From contig MVRC01000005.1 in the NCBI GenBank assembly GCA_002067865.1, forward strand, positions 1-64,000: a stretch of 64,000 bases of DNA. Direction: 5' to 3'. The notes under the pieces were generated by a model. The model worked only from the letters and a program-made list of their open reading frames with translations, was not told the origin of the DNA and ran no database searches. This document shows positions 8,633 to 17,724 of this stretch, one piece after another (position 1 is the stretch's first letter; each line of letters opens with the position of its first letter). Position numbers and translations under genes: made by a program. The stretch is from Methanomassiliicoccales archaeon PtaU1.Bin124. Lineage in GTDB: Archaea; Thermoplasmatota; Thermoplasmata; Methanomassiliicoccales; UBA472.

Positions 8633-9259
8633 ATGAGGTGCGGCAAGATCGTCTGCGTGGGCCAGAACTACAGGGAGCACATCAAGGAGCTGAAGAACGA
8701 GGAGCCGACCGAGCCGGTGCTGTTCCTCAAGCCCAGCACGGCGCTGATCGGAAATGGGGACCCGATCTTCATTCCTGCTGGGATCGGCCGGGTGGATCAC
8801 GAGATCGAACTGGCTTTGGTGCTCGGCAGGCCTGGGAAGAACATCCCCAAGGACAAGGCCTTGGGCCATGTCTCTTCCGTGGCGGTGTTTAACGATGTCA
8901 CGGCCAGGGACATGCAGAACGCGCATCGCAAGGTGGGGCTCCCATGGTCGTTGTGCAAGGGCATGGACACGTTCGCCCCGATGTCCGAACCGATCCCACT
9001 GAGCGGCATCGATGACATCCACGATCTTCAGCTGGATCTGCGGGTGAACGGGCAGCTGAAACAAAATGGGAACACGCGGCAGATGATCTTCACCCCCGAG
9101 ACGTTGATCTCGTACATCTCCCGATTCATGACATTGGAGGAGGGAGACATCATCGCCACCGGGACGCCCAGCGGGGTCTCCCCCATAAGGGCAGGGGATG
9201 TTGTGGAGGCCACGATCGAGGGTGTGGGCGTGCTCCGCAATCCAGTTAAGGACGTCTAG
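8633..9259 (+). CDS. Fumarylacetoacetate hydrolase (FAH) family protein
   Basis: A single-domain FAH-fold enzyme of 208 residues, the short form used by 2-hydroxyhepta-2,4-diene-1,7-dioate isomerases, acylpyruvases and oxaloacetate decarboxylases/tautomerases. Seen in sequence: CVGQNYREHIKEL at the N-terminus, metal ligands in VDHEIELALVLG, NDVTARDMQ, the lysine loop LPWSLCKGMDTFAPM, and the C-terminal EGDIIATGTPSGV. The substrate cannot be assigned. ATG 8633 gives the correct family N-terminus; the longer upstream frame overlaps the preceding gene. Its TAG stop is shared with the convergent lhr stop inside a palindromic CTAG. Confidence 0.9.
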   Translation: MRCGKIVCVGQNYREHIKELKNEEPTEPVLFLKPSTALIGNGDPIFIPAGIGRVDHEIELALVLGRPGKNIPKDKALGHVSSVAVFNDVTARDMQNAHRKVGLPWSLCKGMDTFAPMSEPIPLSGIDDIHDLQLDLRVNGQLKQNGNTRQMIFTPETLISYISRFMTLEEGDIIATGTPSGVSPIRAGDVVEATIEGVGVLRNPVKDV

Positions 9260-11997
9260 TCCCAGAACCGCTTGGTCTTCGCATAGTTGATCTCGGCCAC
9301 CAGGATGTCGCGGAGGAAATCGTCCTCGTCCTGATGGAACGAGGCCAGGATGCGGCCGGCCGTGTCCGGGCCGATGCCTCGCCCCGCCATTGCTAGCATC
9401 GCCTTTCTGCCATTCGTGGAGATGAGCGAGGCGTTCTTGTAGAGCTTGCGCAGCTCCTTCTCCTCATCCTCCGACCGCTTGGTCTTCTTCAGCAGCTTGA
9501 TGACGTCCCTATTGTATGAGTAGAGCGCAGCCAGCATGCGACCGTTGCATTGGGGGCAGGTCGGTTTGGACGGGGCGTCCTTCGGCCGCTCGCGGAACTG
9601 GAAGCCGCAGTTGAGGCAGGAGAGGAACATCAGCTCCTCCTCCAGCCTGCGCTTCAGAGCCATCAGGATCGAGTGGTCGGCCCTCTGCGGCGTGATGAGC
9701 TCTTTGGAATGTGCCAGACCGGCCCGGCCGATGGGCGAGAGGCCGCACACCTTGAACTCCAGCTCTCCCGATTCGATGCGCTTTACGACATCGATGGTCG
9801 ACTCCATGTCCAGGTCCTCCCAGAGCACCTTCGACACCGCTTCCTCGAACATGGCGCTCTTCTCATATGCCTCGATCAGGCGGGAGAAGTTGATGTTGCG
9901 GTAATCGGCCTCCTTCTCCACCGCACCGAACTTCTTCGCCACATAGACGAAGCGCCAGCGCAGGTGGCTGGAATTGCGGATGACCATGCGGACCAGCGAT
10001 TCGATGGTGGTCGACCTGATGGAACGCAGCGTGTCGATTATCGTGTCCGGCTTGATGTCCCGCGGCAGGTCGAGGATGATCCGGTATGGGTCGGTCGTTA
10101 CGCCGACGCTCTCCCCCAGCCGGGCCGATAACAGGGTGGAGAGGACCTTGGCAATGGTCTCGTTCACCTTGGTGCCGAAGCAGACGTTGAGGATGGCCAG
10201 CTTCTTTCCTAACTCCAAGGTTATCATACGGTCGGTCGGGACCGCCCCGCTGTCCGCCTGCTCCTTCATGTACTTGGACAGTTCCTGCACGGCCTGGCCA
10301 TCGCCCTTGTATTTCTCATAGTGAGGTTCTCGACGGAGGCGGCCCACCTCTTGGGCCACGCTGTACGGGACGGGAATGTCCTCCCCCACCCAGGATGGTA
10401 TGGAGCCGATGTCCTTCACCTGCTCCACCAGCAGTTCGTCCTCCCGTACCTCCACGATGCGCCAGCTCCTGCCGCGGGTGATGAACGTGGCATATGGTTC
10501 GGCGAAGGAGACGACGAAGCTCTCATCCAGCGTCCCCACTATCGCCCTGGTCCCCAGGTCCCTCACCAGGTAGGTGCGCTCATCGGGGATCATGGAGATG
10601 TTGTCGTAGAAGTACTTCCTGCCCCGGGCGGACTTCTTGTACTCCCCCTCGTTGATGAACACCAGGCCGATGCGGGCCACCAGGTCCAGCACATCATCGA
10701 AGTCCTTCCTCTGCAGGTCCTGGAACGGATAGCTGCGGCATATCGTCCGGTACGCCTCGTCCTTCTTCACCGCCCCGACCATGGACATGGCCACCAGCTG
10801 ATTGGCCAGGACGGTCATGGGGTTCGGCCTTACCCGGATGGGTTCGAGCTCTTCGTGCAGTGACTTGCGCACGATGACCAGGCTCTCCGCGATCTCGTCC
10901 GGGTTGGAGGCGATGATCGCACCCTCGGCCTTTGCCCCGACATGATGCCCAGCCCGCCCCATGCGCTGGATCAGCCTGGCCACCTGGCGGGGTGAATTAT
11001 ATTGGATAGCGAAATCGGCGCTGCCTATATCGATGCCCAGTTCTAGCGAGCTGGTGCAGATGAGGCCTCTCAGCCTCTCCGCCTTGAAGTCCTCCTCCAT
11101 CTCAATGCGTATCTCCTTGGAAAGAGAGCCATGGTGCACCCCCACCTTGAAATTCTCATCCCAGACATGGTATCTGGCAGCCAGCGCCTCTGCGGTATCT
11201 CTGGTGTTCACGAAGAGCAACGTCGATCGGTGCGCCTCGATGATATCCCGGCAGCGGCGCATGCAGGAAATGAGCTGAGGGTCGGACTGCAAGGTCCCTG
11301 CCAGGTCGCGGTCCACATCCGTGACGGCGGGGCATTGCACGCTCAGCTCCATCTGCTTCGATACCTGGGCCTTGACGATGGTGACCTGTCTGTCCGCCCC
11401 GGCCAGGTAATGCGCCACCTCTGGCACGCTGCCGACCGTGGCCGACAGCCCGATGCGCTGGTACTCGCCGGCGAGGTCCACAAGGCGCTCCATGGCGATG
11501 GAGAGCTGCGCCCCCCGCTCGTCATCGGTCAGTTCGTGGATCTCGTCCACCACGAAATAGCGCACGTTCTTGAGGTGGGCCCTGAGGTTCCGCCCGGTGA
11601 ACATGATCTGCAGCGTTTCGGGCGTCGTGATGAGAATGTCAGGTGCGAACTTTGATTGCTTCTGCCGTTCTGACTGAGGCGTGTCCCCGTGCCTCACGGC
11701 CACCCTTAGGTCGAGCGCCTCGCCGAACTCCTCCAGACGCTTGAGCATGTCCCGGTTCAGGGCGCGCAGCGGGGTGACATAGATGCACCTTATGCCCTTT
11801 CCTTCCGTGTTGATGAGCTTGTGCAGCACCGGAAGCATGGCTGCCTCGGTCTTGCCGATGCCAGTAGGGGCGACGAGCAGCACATGCTTTCCTTCCAGCA
11901 CCCTCGGGATGGTATCCCTCTGCGGTCCCGTAGGCTCGTGGATGTTGCGGTCGCGCAGGACCTTCCGGATGCGCTCGTCAAGCAGCTCGAATACCAT
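9256..11997 (-). CDS. ATP-dependent helicase Lhr-type (Lhr-core)
   Basis: A 913-residue superfamily 2 helicase of the archaeal Lhr/ASH-helicase group, probably acting in DNA repair at forks. Motifs in order: TGPQRDTIP (Q-motif area), Walker A APTGIGKTEAA, TPLRALN, TTPETLQ, DEIH box (VVDEIHEL), motif III SATVGS, LLFVNTRD, the motif V area CTSSLELGIDIG and motif VI QRMGRAGH. The winged-helix and C-terminal Lhr domains follow, with a Cys4 zinc site (CLNCGF...CPQCNGR) near residue 830 and a final helix-hairpin-helix-like stretch. Length and order match Lhr1-type archaeal proteins. It is convergent with the FAH gene, with a 4-bp overlap of stops. Confidence 0.93.
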   Translation of the reverse strand: MVFELLDERIRKVLRDRNIHEPTGPQRDTIPRVLEGKHVLLVAPTGIGKTEAAMLPVLHKLINTEGKGIRCIYVTPLRALNRDMLKRLEEFGEALDLRVAVRHGDTPQSERQKQSKFAPDILITTPETLQIMFTGRNLRAHLKNVRYFVVDEIHELTDDERGAQLSIAMERLVDLAGEYQRIGLSATVGSVPEVAHYLAGADRQVTIVKAQVSKQMELSVQCPAVTDVDRDLAGTLQSDPQLISCMRRCRDIIEAHRSTLLFVNTRDTAEALAARYHVWDENFKVGVHHGSLSKEIRIEMEEDFKAERLRGLICTSSLELGIDIGSADFAIQYNSPRQVARLIQRMGRAGHHVGAKAEGAIIASNPDEIAESLVIVRKSLHEELEPIRVRPNPMTVLANQLVAMSMVGAVKKDEAYRTICRSYPFQDLQRKDFDDVLDLVARIGLVFINEGEYKKSARGRKYFYDNISMIPDERTYLVRDLGTRAIVGTLDESFVVSFAEPYATFITRGRSWRIVEVREDELLVEQVKDIGSIPSWVGEDIPVPYSVAQEVGRLRREPHYEKYKGDGQAVQELSKYMKEQADSGAVPTDRMITLELGKKLAILNVCFGTKVNETIAKVLSTLLSARLGESVGVTTDPYRIILDLPRDIKPDTIIDTLRSIRSTTIESLVRMVIRNSSHLRWRFVYVAKKFGAVEKEADYRNINFSRLIEAYEKSAMFEEAVSKVLWEDLDMESTIDVVKRIESGELEFKVCGLSPIGRAGLAHSKELITPQRADHSILMALKRRLEEELMFLSCLNCGFQFRERPKDAPSKPTCPQCNGRMLAALYSYNRDVIKLLKKTKRSEDEEKELRKLYKNASLISTNGRKAMLAMAGRGIGPDTAGRILASFHQDEDDFLRDILVAEINYAKTKRFWD

Positions 11998-12075
11998 GCA
12001 GACCTCCTAAGGGCAGGCGGGGTTAATCAAACAGGCATATGAAGGGTTCGGTGGGCAGAGCGAAAAACATGTGGA

Positions 12076-12095
12076 CGCCGGCCAGCAGGCCGGCG
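12076..12095 (-). terminator. GC-rich hairpin downstream of the hdrD-like gene
   Basis: A perfect 8-bp stem (CGCCGGCC/GGCCGGCG) with a 4-nt loop lies 20 bp past the stop of the hdrD-like gene. On the minus strand a T5 run follows about 10 nt later. It resembles an intrinsic terminator or a 3'-end stabilising hairpin. Confidence 0.45.
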
Positions 12096-12114
12096 AAAGG
12101 ATTGGAAAGATGTT

Positions 12115-13323
12115 TCACGCCTTCTTCTCGGCGGGTGCGTCGGCCTTGGGGGCCTCAGGGACAGGGTCCGTGGCCTGCATCAGCAGCTCGGAGATGTCCA
12201 TGACCTTGATATTGACGCCCGCCTTCTTCGCGCCCTGCGTCAGGTTGAGCACGCAGAACGGACAGGAGGTGACCAGGATCTCGGCGCCGGTCGCTGCGGC
12301 CTCCTTGACCCTCTCCGCCGCGATGTTGATGGCGAAGTCGTTGTTGGCGGACTTGAATCCGCCGCCCGCGCCGCAGCAGCGGGAGTCCATCTTGACGTGC
12401 TTCATCTCTACAAGCTGGATGCCTGGGATGGCCTTGATGCACTCGCGGGGCTCGTCGAACACATGGGCGTGACGGCCCAGGTGGCACGGGTCATGGTAGG
12501 TGACCTTCGCCTTGATCTCCTTGGTGAACTTGAGCTTCTTGTCCTTGATGAGCTGCGCGGCCATCTGGGTGAAGTGCTGTACCGGGAATGGCGGGTTGCC
12601 ATAGTAGCGGCCGTAGTCGTGAGAGGTGGTCTTGTAGCAGCCAGCGCAGGTCATGACCATGGACTGGGCACCCATCCTCTCGGCCTTGGTGATGTTGTTC
12701 TCGGCGAATCCTGCGGTCAGCCTGGTCTGGCCAGTGCGCAGCGCCGGGGAGGTGCAGCACCATTCGTCCGCTCCAAGGGTGTTCAGTGTGACGCCACCCC
12801 TGCTGAGCACGGTGACACCGGCCTTGGCCGGGGCGTTCATACGGTATGAGGCGGTGCAGCCAGCGAAGAACACTGCCTGGGGGTTGGGGCTCTTGGGGAC
12901 CTCCTTGGGCCACCATGCCGCCCTCTTCTCCCTCGGCTCGGCGTACGGGTTACGGTTCTCCTCGAGGCGCTCCCTGATCTGAACATGAGCGGGCAAGGGT
13001 CCCTTCCCCTGCTCCACGACCCATTCCCTGGCGGTCTCCCAGAACTCTGCGAACTCGATGCTCACGTGGCATACGGTCCAACAACGGGCGCATCCGGTGC
13101 ACCAGAACAGTGCGTCGACGAACTCCTGGTCAACCTCGACCTTGCGGCCGAGCATGCGGTCGAGCGCGGTCCTCTTGGCCAGTTGGCTAAGGTAGAAAAC
13201 CTTCCCACGCGGGGAGTTAGACTCCCAGGGGGCCTGGGCGTAGGTGTCGCATACCTGAACGCAGTAGCCGCACTGAAGACAAGCGGACAAGTCCCTTTCC
13301 ATGCTCTTCGGAAGCTTCGCCAT
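12115..13323 (-). CDS. HdrD-like Fe-S oxidoreductase with two CCG domains
   Basis: A 402-residue protein with two N-terminal 4Fe-4S motifs (CLQCGYCVQVC and CTGCARCWTVC), then two cysteine-rich CCG domains: C...WCCTS...CAGC, and C...RCCGAGGGF...CPFC. CCG domains hold the noncubane clusters that split or reduce disulfides in heterodisulfide reductase HdrB/HdrD. GlcF and lactate-dehydrogenase subunits share this layout. No hdrE, hdrA, hdrC or flavin oxidase gene is adjacent, so a soluble HdrD-type role is inferred, not shown. The C-terminus carries an Ala/Pro/Lys-rich tail. A TATA-like sequence at 13395-13403 implies a leader of about 50 nt. In Methanomassiliicoccales, HdrD homologues have been proposed to work with an Fpo-like complex. 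Confidence 0.85.
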   Translation of the reverse strand: MAKLPKSMERDLSACLQCGYCVQVCDTYAQAPWESNSPRGKVFYLSQLAKRTALDRMLGRKVEVDQEFVDALFWCTGCARCWTVCHVSIEFAEFWETAREWVVEQGKGPLPAHVQIRERLEENRNPYAEPREKRAAWWPKEVPKSPNPQAVFFAGCTASYRMNAPAKAGVTVLSRGGVTLNTLGADEWCCTSPALRTGQTRLTAGFAENNITKAERMGAQSMVMTCAGCYKTTSHDYGRYYGNPPFPVQHFTQMAAQLIKDKKLKFTKEIKAKVTYHDPCHLGRHAHVFDEPRECIKAIPGIQLVEMKHVKMDSRCCGAGGGFKSANNDFAINIAAERVKEAAATGAEILVTSCPFCVLNLTQGAKKAGVNIKVMDISELLMQATDPVPEAPKADAPAEKKA

Positions 13324-13489
13324 TAGATTACCTCAATGAGATGACCAGTATCCATGACCCGCAGGGTAGGATGTGGCATATGGATGGAAAACGAATATAA
13401 ATACCCTGTGCCGGGAAGCTTCAACGGGCTTAATCCACATGGAGCCAGCAGTTCAATAACGGCGTTAAGAATAGGGTGGTTTTTTCAGC

Positions 13490-14011
13490 CTATCCTTCGA
13501 GTATCGGACTGTACCCGTACCAACTGCCTTCCATGCGCAGATTGTACGCATTTTCCTGAAGAAGCTTCAGATGTCCCTCCTCGATGTGGGAGAGGTCGAC
13601 CAGAAGACGCTTCACATCGGGATCCGCGGCATTGTTCGCCGCTTTGGTGTACATCTCGATAGACTTCCTTTCCACCCCCATGCCCACCTCCAATATCTCC
13701 ACCTCTTCCTTCACGGTAAGGCATCGATCTTTGGGCAGCACGGCGAAGACCTTCTCCGGCACGATGTCGATGTAGCGGTTGTCCGGTTCGACCTTACCCC
13801 CGTTCTTCATAAGCCGGTCTATCTCCTTCAAAAGAAGCTCCCTATGGGTCGCTTCATCTCTCGCCAGGGCGCGCATGAGAGCCTTCCCCTCCTCCTCCGC
13901 GACGCAACTCTCAAGTTTTCCGTAGAACTTGATCCCAAACTCCTCGATCTCCACCGCTGCCTGAAGGATCGATAGCTGCTCTGACAATTTGGCCGGGTCG
14001 TTCGGCGACAT
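13490..14011 (-). CDS. Ferritin-like / rubrerythrin-type diiron protein
   Basis: A 173-residue four-helix protein with two copies of the diiron pattern: AAVEIEEFGIKFYGKLE plus DEATHRELL in the first half, and VGMGVERKSIEMYTKAA plus SHIEEGHLKLL in the second. These supply the Glu and ExxH ligands of the ferritin-like superfamily (COG1633). There is no C-terminal rubredoxin domain, so it differs from true rubrerythrin. Likely roles are peroxide or iron handling. It is divergent from the MFS gene at 14095, with 83 bp between the starts. Confidence 0.85.
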   Translation of the reverse strand: MSPNDPAKLSEQLSILQAAVEIEEFGIKFYGKLESCVAEEEGKALMRALARDEATHRELLLKEIDRLMKNGGKVEPDNRYIDIVPEKVFAVLPKDRCLTVKEEVEILEVGMGVERKSIEMYTKAANNAADPDVKRLLVDLSHIEEGHLKLLQENAYNLRMEGSWYGYSPILEG

Positions 14012-14094
14012 GGGTCCTCGATTTACGATTACATCTGGCCATATTTCATGGTATGGGAGAATATCAATATCCCATCAAGTCCATTTGAGTTGGT

Positions 14095-15534
14095 ATGGAC
14101 CCGGACTCGCGCTACAAATGGACGGTGCTGGCCATCGCCTGCATCGGTTCAATGATGGCGCCGCTGGACTCCTCGATCGTGAGCGTCACCCTGCCGGAGA
14201 TGGCGCAGAGCCTGCACATGGACTATGTCCAGGTCATCTGGGTCCCGACCGCCTATCTGGTGACGATCGCCGCCCTGCTGCTGAGCTTCGGCAGATTGTC
14301 CGATCTTCGGGGAAGGAAACCGTATTACCTGATCGGGTTCGCCATCTTCACCGTTTCCTCCATCGCCTGTAGCCTCTCCCACGACGGCTCCCAGCTGATC
14401 GTTTCACGCATCGCGCAGGGAGTGGGCGGGGCGTTCATGATGGCCGTTTCTCCGGCATTGATCACGGCCACGTTCCCAGGCAAGGAAAGGGGCAAGGCGT
14501 TAGGCATCAACGCCATGTTCGTCTACATCGGTCTATCGCTCGGGCCGCCCCTAGGGGGCTTCCTGACCGACCTCTTTGGCTGGCCATCCATCTTCTGGGT
14601 GAACGTGCCCATCGGGGCATTGGCCATCATCTTGGGCGCACTGGTCATCAAGGAGGAGAAGGTCCATCGTCCAGGCAGGTTCGATCTTCCAGGGGCGTTC
14701 CTCTTCGCTCTGTCCCTGGTCACATTGCTTCTTGCCCTGACCTTCGGGGAGGAATGGGGCTGGGGCGCTCCGCTGATCATCGTGCTCTTCCTGATCTTCG
14801 CCGCTTCGTTCTATGCCTTCGTGAGGACAGAGCAGGCCAAGGGTAGCGACGCGATGCTCGACCCCTCCCTCTTCCGCAAGAACAGGATGTTCGCCGCTGG
14901 TAATATCTCGGCCCTGCTGAACTATACTTCGTACTTCGGCGTGAGCTTCATCGCATCGTTCTATCTGCAAAGGGTCTTGGGACTAGGTCTGACGACCGCG
15001 GGACTGATACTACTGGTCATGCCGCTGGTCATGGCCTTCACCGCTCCGTTGAGCGGGTGGATGTCGGATCGGATCGGTTCTAGGATGCTGTCCACCGGAG
15101 GGATGGTCATAATCGCCATGGCCCTGCTCCTCATGTCGACGCTGGGCACGGGGGACAGTGGGTTCTTGGTGGCGCTCTACTTGGGCATAATGGGGTTGGG
15201 CATGGGGCTCTTCTCGTCCCCGAACACAAGTTCGGTCATGGGTTGCGTTCCGAACCGCCAGCTCGGGGTCGCCTCTGGGGCCATAGCGACGATGCGTACC
15301 GTAGGCCAGTCCTTCAGCCTCACCATCATGGGAGCCATCATCGCGGTCGTGGCCGGGACGGACATCGCCAACAGCGTTTTCGGCGGAGGTGGCCCGCTTC
15401 CACCGATGGCCACGTATGAGAGCTTCGTGAACGGGATGCACGCCGCCTTCCAGGTCGGGGCGGTCATCGCCCTTATCGGTGCGGCCACATCTTCCATTCG
15501 GGGCGGGAAGGCCTGCGAACCCATGGGCCAATGA
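14095..15534 (+). CDS. MFS drug/proton antiporter, DHA2 (14-TM, EmrB/QacA-like)
   Basis: A 479-residue membrane transporter with about 14 hydrophobic segments. It begins with the typical DHA2 first helix (MMAPLDSSIVSVTLPEMA), then motif B/C-like VIWVPTAYLVTIAALLLSFGRLSDLRGRKP (motif A, GRLSDLRGRK), RIAQGVGGAFMMAV, and motif C-like GPPLGGFL. The family exports small hydrophobic compounds using the proton gradient. The substrate is unknown. It ends 116 bp before the Ehr-type cluster and probably has its own promoter. Confidence 0.92.
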   Translation: MDPDSRYKWTVLAIACIGSMMAPLDSSIVSVTLPEMAQSLHMDYVQVIWVPTAYLVTIAALLLSFGRLSDLRGRKPYYLIGFAIFTVSSIACSLSHDGSQLIVSRIAQGVGGAFMMAVSPALITATFPGKERGKALGINAMFVYIGLSLGPPLGGFLTDLFGWPSIFWVNVPIGALAIILGALVIKEEKVHRPGRFDLPGAFLFALSLVTLLLALTFGEEWGWGAPLIIVLFLIFAASFYAFVRTEQAKGSDAMLDPSLFRKNRMFAAGNISALLNYTSYFGVSFIASFYLQRVLGLGLTTAGLILLVMPLVMAFTAPLSGWMSDRIGSRMLSTGGMVIIAMALLLMSTLGTGDSGFLVALYLGIMGLGMGLFSSPNTSSVMGCVPNRQLGVASGAIATMRTVGQSFSLTIMGAIIAVVAGTDIANSVFGGGGPLPPMATYESFVNGMHAAFQVGAVIALIGAATSSIRGGKACEPMGQ

Positions 15535-15623
15535 TCCCGGCGTCATCTGGTCATGCCCGCTGCCATGTGTTTCTACGATAGCTTTATATTCCTTGGATAA
15601 ATGCCCAAGCTCGTCCTGCTTAC

Positions 15624-15633
15624 TTTATAAATC
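15624..15633 (+). promoter_or_regulatory. TATA box of the Ehr-type gene cluster
   Basis: CTTTATAAAT is centred about 26 bp upstream of the tandem ATGATG at 15651-15656. The spacing implies a leaderless or nearly leaderless first message for the seven-gene cluster. A second AT-rich element (GCTTTATATT) occurs about 45 bp further upstream. Confidence 0.6.
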
Positions 15634-15650
15634 CGAGGCTGGAGTCCACG

Positions 15651-17720
15651 ATGATGGTGTCGTCCATGGGCGTCCAAAGCCTCGGACGTGAGATGGTAGG
15701 AATGTATTCCCAATCCCTCTTTCAGGCGCTCATCATCATCCTCTTGATAGGCGCGGCATGCGCGGCGATATTACATAAGCACGCAAAGCTCAGCAGGTCT
15801 GTCGCATGCTCGGCGGTTTTCATATCTGCATCGGCCGGGGCATGGCTTGCGATCGATGTCATCCTCAACGGGCCCGTGCAGTTGGGCGTGTCCTTGGCAA
15901 CGTTCTTCGGCGACTGGACCGTTTCGCTCGATCAGATCGGCGGTTACTTCCTTCTCATGGTCTGCATGATCATGGCCTGCGTCGCCGTGTACTCGCTCGG
16001 TTATCTAAAGGAGTACGATGGCAAGTATGACGCCGGTCTGATGGGAGGGCTGCTCTGCCTGTTCTTCCTCTCGCTCGTTCTCGTCATCTCTTCCAATAAC
16101 ATCATCTTCTTCCTCATCTCCTGGGAGCTCATGTCGGTCCTCTCGTTCCTGCTCGTGATGTATGAAGGCAGGAAGGAGGGGGTGGCACCAGCAGGCCTTC
16201 TATATCTGATTATGACGCACGTGGGCACGGCCTTCATCACCGTGTCATTCCTGTTGATGGCAAATTACACCGGCTCCTATGCGTTCTCCGATATCGCAGC
16301 TGGCTGGGCATCCATCCCCATGGACGTCCGCTCGGTCTGCTTCGTGTTCCTCCTCATCGGGTTCGGGACCAAGGCGGGTATGGTGCCCGTGCATATCTGG
16401 CTACCAGCCGCACATCCGGCCGCTCCGAGCAATATCTCCGCCCTGATGTCCGGCGTGATGGTCAAGATGGCCCTCATAATGATGGTCCGCAGCTTCTTCC
16501 TGTACCTCGGGCCGGTCCAGACATGGTGGGGCCTGGCGATCCTGCTCATCGGTTCGATCTCCGCTCTGGTGGGCGTGCTGAACGCGCTCAAGGAGACGGA
16601 CATCAAGTCCACCCTGGCCTACTCCACCGTGGAGAACATGGGGATAATCTTCATCGGTCTGGGGGCCTCGCTGATATTCGATTCCTACGGCCTGACGGCG
16701 TTCGCGGCGCTGGCATTGATCGCCACGCTGTTCCATGCGCTGAACCACGCGGTCTTCAAGGCACTGCTGTTCCTTGGCGCCGGGTCCGTCCTCCACGCCA
16801 CCCACACCCGCAACATGGAGGCGATGGGCGGGCTTGCCAAGCGCATGCCCTATACCAGCGCGGCGGTGCTCATAGGGCTGTTGTCCATGGCGGCCATCCC
16901 TCCCCTCGGAGGCTTCGTGAGCGAATGGCTGTTGTTCCAGTCATTGCTCCTTTCCGCGAACATACCGGACATCCTCATCAAGATCATCATCCCCGTCTCG
17001 ATCGCCCTGCTGGCATTGACCGGGGCGCTGGCGGCCACGATGGCCGTCCGTTTCTTCGGCACGGTCTTCCTGGCCCGGCCCCGCAGCGAGAGGGCGGAAG
17101 ATGCGCACGAATCTCCCCGTTCCATGCTCATAGGCATGGGATTCCTGGCGATCATGTGCTTCGTCCTCGGTCTGGCATCCTTTGCCATTCTGCCCTATAT
17201 CGACAACGTATCGGCGTCGGTCCTAGGCGTCAGTATCACTTCGCAGTTGGTCGATGGCATCTTCGTCAGTCCCATCAGCAGCGACTTCTCCACCATGGCC
17301 CCATTGCTCATCGCCGTGCTGGCCATCGGCATACTGGGGCTCACCTGGGGAATGGTGCGCATGTATGGGGGGAAGCAGGTGGTGCGCGAGACCGACACCT
17401 GGGACTGCGGTACGCCGCTCGGCCCGCGCAACGAATACACTGGGACCGCGTTCTCCAGTCCCCTCGTCAGGATATTCAGCCCCATCTATAGGTCTCAGAC
17501 AGAGATCAGGACGGAGTTCACCGCCTCTCCCTATGTGAAGAAGAGGATCACTTACGGCCTGAGATTCACTGACATCTTCGAGAAGTACTTCTACCGCCCG
17601 CTGGTGAGGTTCATCACAGCGGTCTCAAAGCGTCTGGCAGTGATCCAGACCGGCAGCATCCAGGCCTACCTGGCGTACATCTTCATCATGCTGCTGCTCC
17701 TGCTCGTCATCTTCAGGTGA
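15651..17720 (+). CDS. HyfB/NuoL-like antiporter subunit of Ehr-type complex
   Basis: A 689-residue polytopic membrane protein of the NuoL/MrpA/HyfB family. The proton-channel residues look retained: the TM5 glutamate (LISWELMSVLSFLLV) and the TM7-region lysine (GFGTKAGMVPVHIWLPAAHPAA), followed by SALMSGVMVKMAL, STLAYSTVENMGII and ALNHAVFKALLFLGAGS. It extends at the C-terminus beyond the core fold (residues about 560-689), as in HyfB, with a final TM helix. It should pump protons or Na+ as the first of two antiporter-like subunits here. The gene is first in a run of seven tightly spaced genes. Starts at 15651, 15654, 15666 and 15693 are possible; the TATA box favours the first two. Confidence 0.92.
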   Translation: MMVSSMGVQSLGREMVGMYSQSLFQALIIILLIGAACAAILHKHAKLSRSVACSAVFISASAGAWLAIDVILNGPVQLGVSLATFFGDWTVSLDQIGGYFLLMVCMIMACVAVYSLGYLKEYDGKYDAGLMGGLLCLFFLSLVLVISSNNIIFFLISWELMSVLSFLLVMYEGRKEGVAPAGLLYLIMTHVGTAFITVSFLLMANYTGSYAFSDIAAGWASIPMDVRSVCFVFLLIGFGTKAGMVPVHIWLPAAHPAAPSNISALMSGVMVKMALIMMVRSFFLYLGPVQTWWGLAILLIGSISALVGVLNALKETDIKSTLAYSTVENMGIIFIGLGASLIFDSYGLTAFAALALIATLFHALNHAVFKALLFLGAGSVLHATHTRNMEAMGGLAKRMPYTSAAVLIGLLSMAAIPPLGGFVSEWLLFQSLLLSANIPDILIKIIIPVSIALLALTGALAATMAVRFFGTVFLARPRSERAEDAHESPRSMLIGMGFLAIMCFVLGLASFAILPYIDNVSASVLGVSITSQLVDGIFVSPISSDFSTMAPLLIAVLAIGILGLTWGMVRMYGGKQVVRETDTWDCGTPLGPRNEYTGTAFSSPLVRIFSPIYRSQTEIRTEFTASPYVKKRITYGLRFTDIFEKYFYRPLVRFITAVSKRLAVIQTGSIQAYLAYIFIMLLLLLVIFR

Positions 17721-17724
17721 TCAC

